DNA from: Punica granatum
Taxonomy: Eukaryota; Streptophyta; Magnoliopsida; Myrtales; Lythraceae
Length of the DNA: 64,000 nucleotides
Direction of reading: 5' to 3'
Assembly: GCF_007655135.1 (NCBI RefSeq)
Contig: NC_045127.1
Location: 22,486,199 to 22,550,198, forward strand
Shown here: in pieces, positions 60,648 through 64,000 of the stretch
How positions within the stretch are numbered: the first letter of the stretch is position 1
Layout of the letters: each line of letters begins with the position of its first letter
Translations under genes and position numbers: made by a program
The notes under the pieces: model-generated
The model's input: only the letters and a program-made list of their open reading frames with translations
The model's database searches: none
What the model was told of the DNA's origin: nothing

Positions 60648-61945
60648 CATCTATATATATATATAAATAAAGTTGAATACAAGTGCATTAAATAGTGACA
60701 TAATCTAAAAATATATACAATTAATTCACATTAATAAAATATTTATCAAATAAATAATAAATTTAATATTTATTTTCTAGAAATATATATATACACAAAC
60801 AATTCATATTAACAAAATAAAAAAATAAATACATACATTCTGAAAATATATATACATATACATATATATATATATTTATATATATATTTATATATGTATG
60901 AAAATATACCTTGGTAATTGTTTTTAATAATTATCAATAGACAAGTGATCGTATATTTGTTTAGATTTATAAAAAATTCTATGTTTTTCAGTTTTTTTGA
61001 GATTTTTCATATTACCCAAATATAATGCAATTTTTTTCACTTTATGATTTTTCACCTTGATTTTAATTATAATTAAAAAATAAGTAAATAATAAAAGTTT
61101 CCTTTTAGAGTTAACTATTTTTTTTTCTTCTTATAAATTCTTTTAATCCCATGATGTTTCTTTTCATATAATCAATATTATAAGATTAAAACAATTCACA
61201 TGGTATGTCTTTCAGAATGGAAACATCCTCACATATGTATAAAGTAAATATAATTTTTGAATAATGTGATAAAATAAATAATAGAAGGTTTCCCAATTTT
61301 TCTAGAATGAATTGTTATTATTATCATTCCCTTGCAAGTATATTCTATGCTACCTTCATTATATTCTTTTCATAAATGGTGGAAAATAATTGTTTTAAAT
61401 AGTAATATCTATTGTATAATAACCATGCAATGCACAAGCAATACAACTAGTTAATATATATATGTATATATATTACTCTTACTTGGAATAGCCTTCATGA
61501 CTGCCTCTATATTTCTATTCATCTCATGAAATGCTGGCAGTTCAATTTTGCCCACTACATCTCCGGCAATCCTTATGTCGTGAAATACTTTGGGGAAGCC
61601 CAACAGATGAAATGCACGGAGTTCCGTGTCTAATGAGGCGGAGCTTCCGTCTTCATTCTACATGTCCCTCGACCTCGCAATAATATATATATATATATAT
61701 TATACGTAAAGCACATTAGAATTTAAGAATTTTACATGACGGAGTTAAAATTATTTTATAATTTTTTTCAGTATGAACCCTAGTATCTGGAAGTCGGATT
61801 GGATCCCGACTAATCTAGTCAAACCAGGTTGGCCCTAATAATTATTTTATAATTTTGATTACTTTAGGTGATATCTTGCATAAATTATTTTTTCGTTTTA
61901 CGAGTTACCGATTTGCACATGCGCTACGAGCAAATTTTTGTGTGT
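59933..61945. other. AT-rich spacer of unit 3
   Basis: Collinear with 4009-5977. It contains the CAT/TTA microsatellite at 60568-60652 and several (TA)n tracts (60863-60895, 61682-61702). No gene supported. Confidence 0.6.
60568..60652. repeat. Compound (CAT)n/(TTA)n microsatellite, unit 3
   Basis: Third version of the tract at 4642 and 31463, with its own triplet numbers. Confidence 0.9.
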
Positions 61946-62200
61946 GTTTGGTTTTAGAGTTGAGTTGAGTTGAATTTTGATTTTAATTGGTCTGTAATGA
62001 TTGTAATGTTGAATTATGAGAAAAAAAATGTGAAAAAGTAATGAATAGTTGAGAGAATTTATTATTAAAAATTAAATTGAATTGTTAAAAAAATTGAAGA
62101 AAAATGAAAAAAGTAATAATTGTATTGTTGACTTTTGTTGTGTAGTGAGTAGAATTAAAATTAGAGTTAAAATCTTAAAATCAGATTGCAAAAACAAACC
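61946..62200. mobile_element. MITE B, forward copy in unit 3
   Basis: Begins gtttggttttagagttgagt and ends near aaaacaaaccgg. Orthologous to 5978-6230. Confidence 0.5.
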
Positions 62201-63342
62201 GGCCTAACCAATTTAGCTGCAAATAATACAAAAAAAAAAGGAAAAATAGAGAAATGTGATTTTGCAGTGTGTTTAAGTTATGAGAGAGGAGAAAAAAAGG
62301 GATGAGTGAATGTGGGAAGTGAGATAAAATTGTGGAAAAATGAGAGAGCTATATTTTATGAGATAATTTATTCTTTACTGATTTTCTCTCTTTTTTTATT
62401 TACTATATTGTTTTAAATGTACTGTAAAATCATAAATTTGACATGGGTGTTGAGTGTCCTATTTTTGAGAAAATGGGACGTTGTTATCTATATACAAAAT
62501 TATAGGATTATCGGTGGAATTTACCCTAATAATAAATTGTGAGCTAGATGCCTTGATGCTATATACTATTGTCCGATTATTAGGATTACATTTATATATT
62601 ATCTTTAATTTCTAATTAATAGAAGATGAACTCTGGGGAAGAGTATACAGGCGATTTATCATAAGGGAGCAAATCATTCAAGAAAAGCAAAGCAGCATCA
62701 TGAAAGAGGAACCCCAATGCAACAAAGATGATTGAACTTACGGATCATTCTCTATGAGATGCCAAGTGATTTTCGGACTTTTATTCTTCTCTGAGTCCTC
62801 TTCCTCAAACATGCGCATCCGTCATGATCATCCTGCCAAATAAAGTTTTTTCCTTTTTTTTTTGTGATATCACAAAATAAAGATTTTATGTGTGCATCTT
62901 CAAGACCAAGATAGATTGCAATGTGAGAACCCCTTCCTCAGCAGTGTCTATGTCTGTTTCGTAGTCCCCCTCCTTTTCAGTCAGAGCAGTGAAAATTCAG
63001 AGAGTTATGTATTACTACCGGTACATGATTCCAGATGTTTTAATGTATTACTACATTATTATGTATTGTAGAATGTAAAGAAAAGATAATACATCAACTT
63101 TATTTGGGGCAACTTCACTAAATAATGGAACACTGGGGGAAGTCGGCACGTGACCGATAGAGCCATATGATTGCAAGATGCAAGAATGCAGTAGTTAGCC
63201 AATCATAACTTCAATCTTCTAGCTAGCTAGTCTTCATGCCAAATTGATCATGTGCCAAGGAAAAGATCTAATGCAAGCGACCTGGATCAATTTCGATATC
63301 TGACTATAATTTTTGGACCGAGTAGGCATTATAATGGAAGAG
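62201..63342. other. Spacer between MITE B and NBS-LRR, unit 3
   Basis: Collinear with 6231-7140 plus 16540-16768. The copia target site is empty here (gcaac at 63109-63113, followed by ttcacta). No gene supported. Confidence 0.6.
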
Positions 63343-64000
63343 CTACTTTCTTAAAAATCTGACCTTCAATTCTTGACGGTATTGTCAGTACATTTTTGAG
63401 TTATCACAGTTGAAGATGCACTTGTGCTTGAAATCTTTCATCCGCTTGGATCGCTTCTCTATCTTTCTCAAGGAATGGCAATATAAAATATCTAAATATT
63501 GCAAGTGTTCCAATTTGCCAAGGCCCGGAATCTCAGTTCGACATGAACACCATTAAATATGGAGAGACACTAGATAATTCAGATGTGAGATGTAAGGCAA
63601 ACGTCAAGCCACCGACAGTCCTTTACAATCCAATTAAAATCAAAACTCAACTCTACTTAACTCTAAAACCAAACACACCATTAGAAAAGAGGTAGCCCAA
63701 GCGTGATCTTTGATCAGATAGACACTAAGAGCGCATTGTCTACAGACTGCAGATCTTTGATCCCAGCTCCAAGTATTCTAAGAGCCCAATCATTCGAGCA
63801 CTTTAGGACTTGTAAAATGTATAAATTCTTCAAGCTGGAAAGATTCGGCATATGAATATCATTCCAAGATCCATCTCCTCTAAATTAGCAGGAAACTACG
63901 CGACATCCTTCAATTTTGGGCAATCTAGCAGAAGCTTCTTGAGCTGAGATAAGGAACCAAGTTCAGTTGGTATTGTAGTGATAGACCAAAGTTGTAACTC
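63343..64000 (-). pseudogene. NBS-LRR C-terminal part, unit 3 (cut by window end)
   Basis: Holds the last LRR (GLGKLEHLQYLD-like) and tail, then LRR sequence equal to 17338-17665. Between them most of inverted MITE B and some LRR sequence are deleted: the text jumps from gacagtcctttacaa to the right-hand end of the element (ccaattaaaatcaaaactca). The NBS part lies outside the window, so its state is unknown. The LRR part is already interrupted and is probably not functional. Confidence 0.7.

Larger units (their letters stand above)
56385..64000 (+). repeat. Tandem segmental duplication, unit 3 (partial)
   Basis: Third copy of the cassette, cut by the window end inside the NBS-LRR. It is very similar to unit 1 through MHF1 and the following spacer, including the 3.2 kb that unit 2 lost. 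Confidence 0.92.

Overview
This window is plant nuclear DNA, almost certainly from a eudicot. It is AT-rich and has spliced genes with GT-AG introns. It carries NBS-LRR sequence of the TIR-associated, flax-L6-like type, a GeBP/STKL-family gene, and many plant-type transposons (Ty1/copia elements with a tRNA-Met primer site, a tRNA-derived SINE, MITEs, Helitron-like ends). The species cannot be named from the sequence.

The dominant structure is a direct tandem segmental duplication. One ancestral cassette is present about two and a quarter times: unit 1 from about 1 to 30192, unit 2 from about 30193 to 56384, and unit 3 from about 56385 past the window end. Each cassette runs in the same order: a CENP-S/MHF1 histone-fold gene (+), about 5 kb of AT-rich spacer, an NBS-LRR gene (-), a long AT-rich spacer, then a GeBP/STKL (DUF573) gene (-) and about 3 kb of spacer. 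MHF1 appears intact in units 1 and 3. In unit 2 it is removed by a 3.2 kb deletion. The STKL gene is intact in unit 2 and has a nonsense codon in unit 1. Its unit 3 copy, if present, lies beyond the window. The NBS-LRR gene is broken in units 1 and 2. These copies share a stop codon and a lost kinase-2 motif, so the gene was probably dead before duplication. Unit 3 shows only its LRR end.

Transposons inserted after the duplication explain most length differences between units. Unit 1 has a 9.4 kb copia element (7141-16534), a 344 bp Mutator-type MITE (21298-21641) and a SINE (26734-26892). Unit 2 has a second copia element of the same family (41452-50572) with a Mutator-type MITE nested inside it, and a 1.2 kb LTR-like fragment (35768-36982) inside the NBS-LRR pseudogene. 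Empty sites in the sister units, together with target-site duplications, show directly that several of these are insertions.

The protein-coding content likely to be functional is small: two MHF1 copies (135 aa, four exons) and one STKL gene (314 aa). The copia polyproteins are broken in both elements. I see no CRISPR array, no rRNA gene and no bona fide tRNA gene. I see no clearly novel protein system. The most informative signal is the repeated three-gene cassette with different genes lost in different copies.
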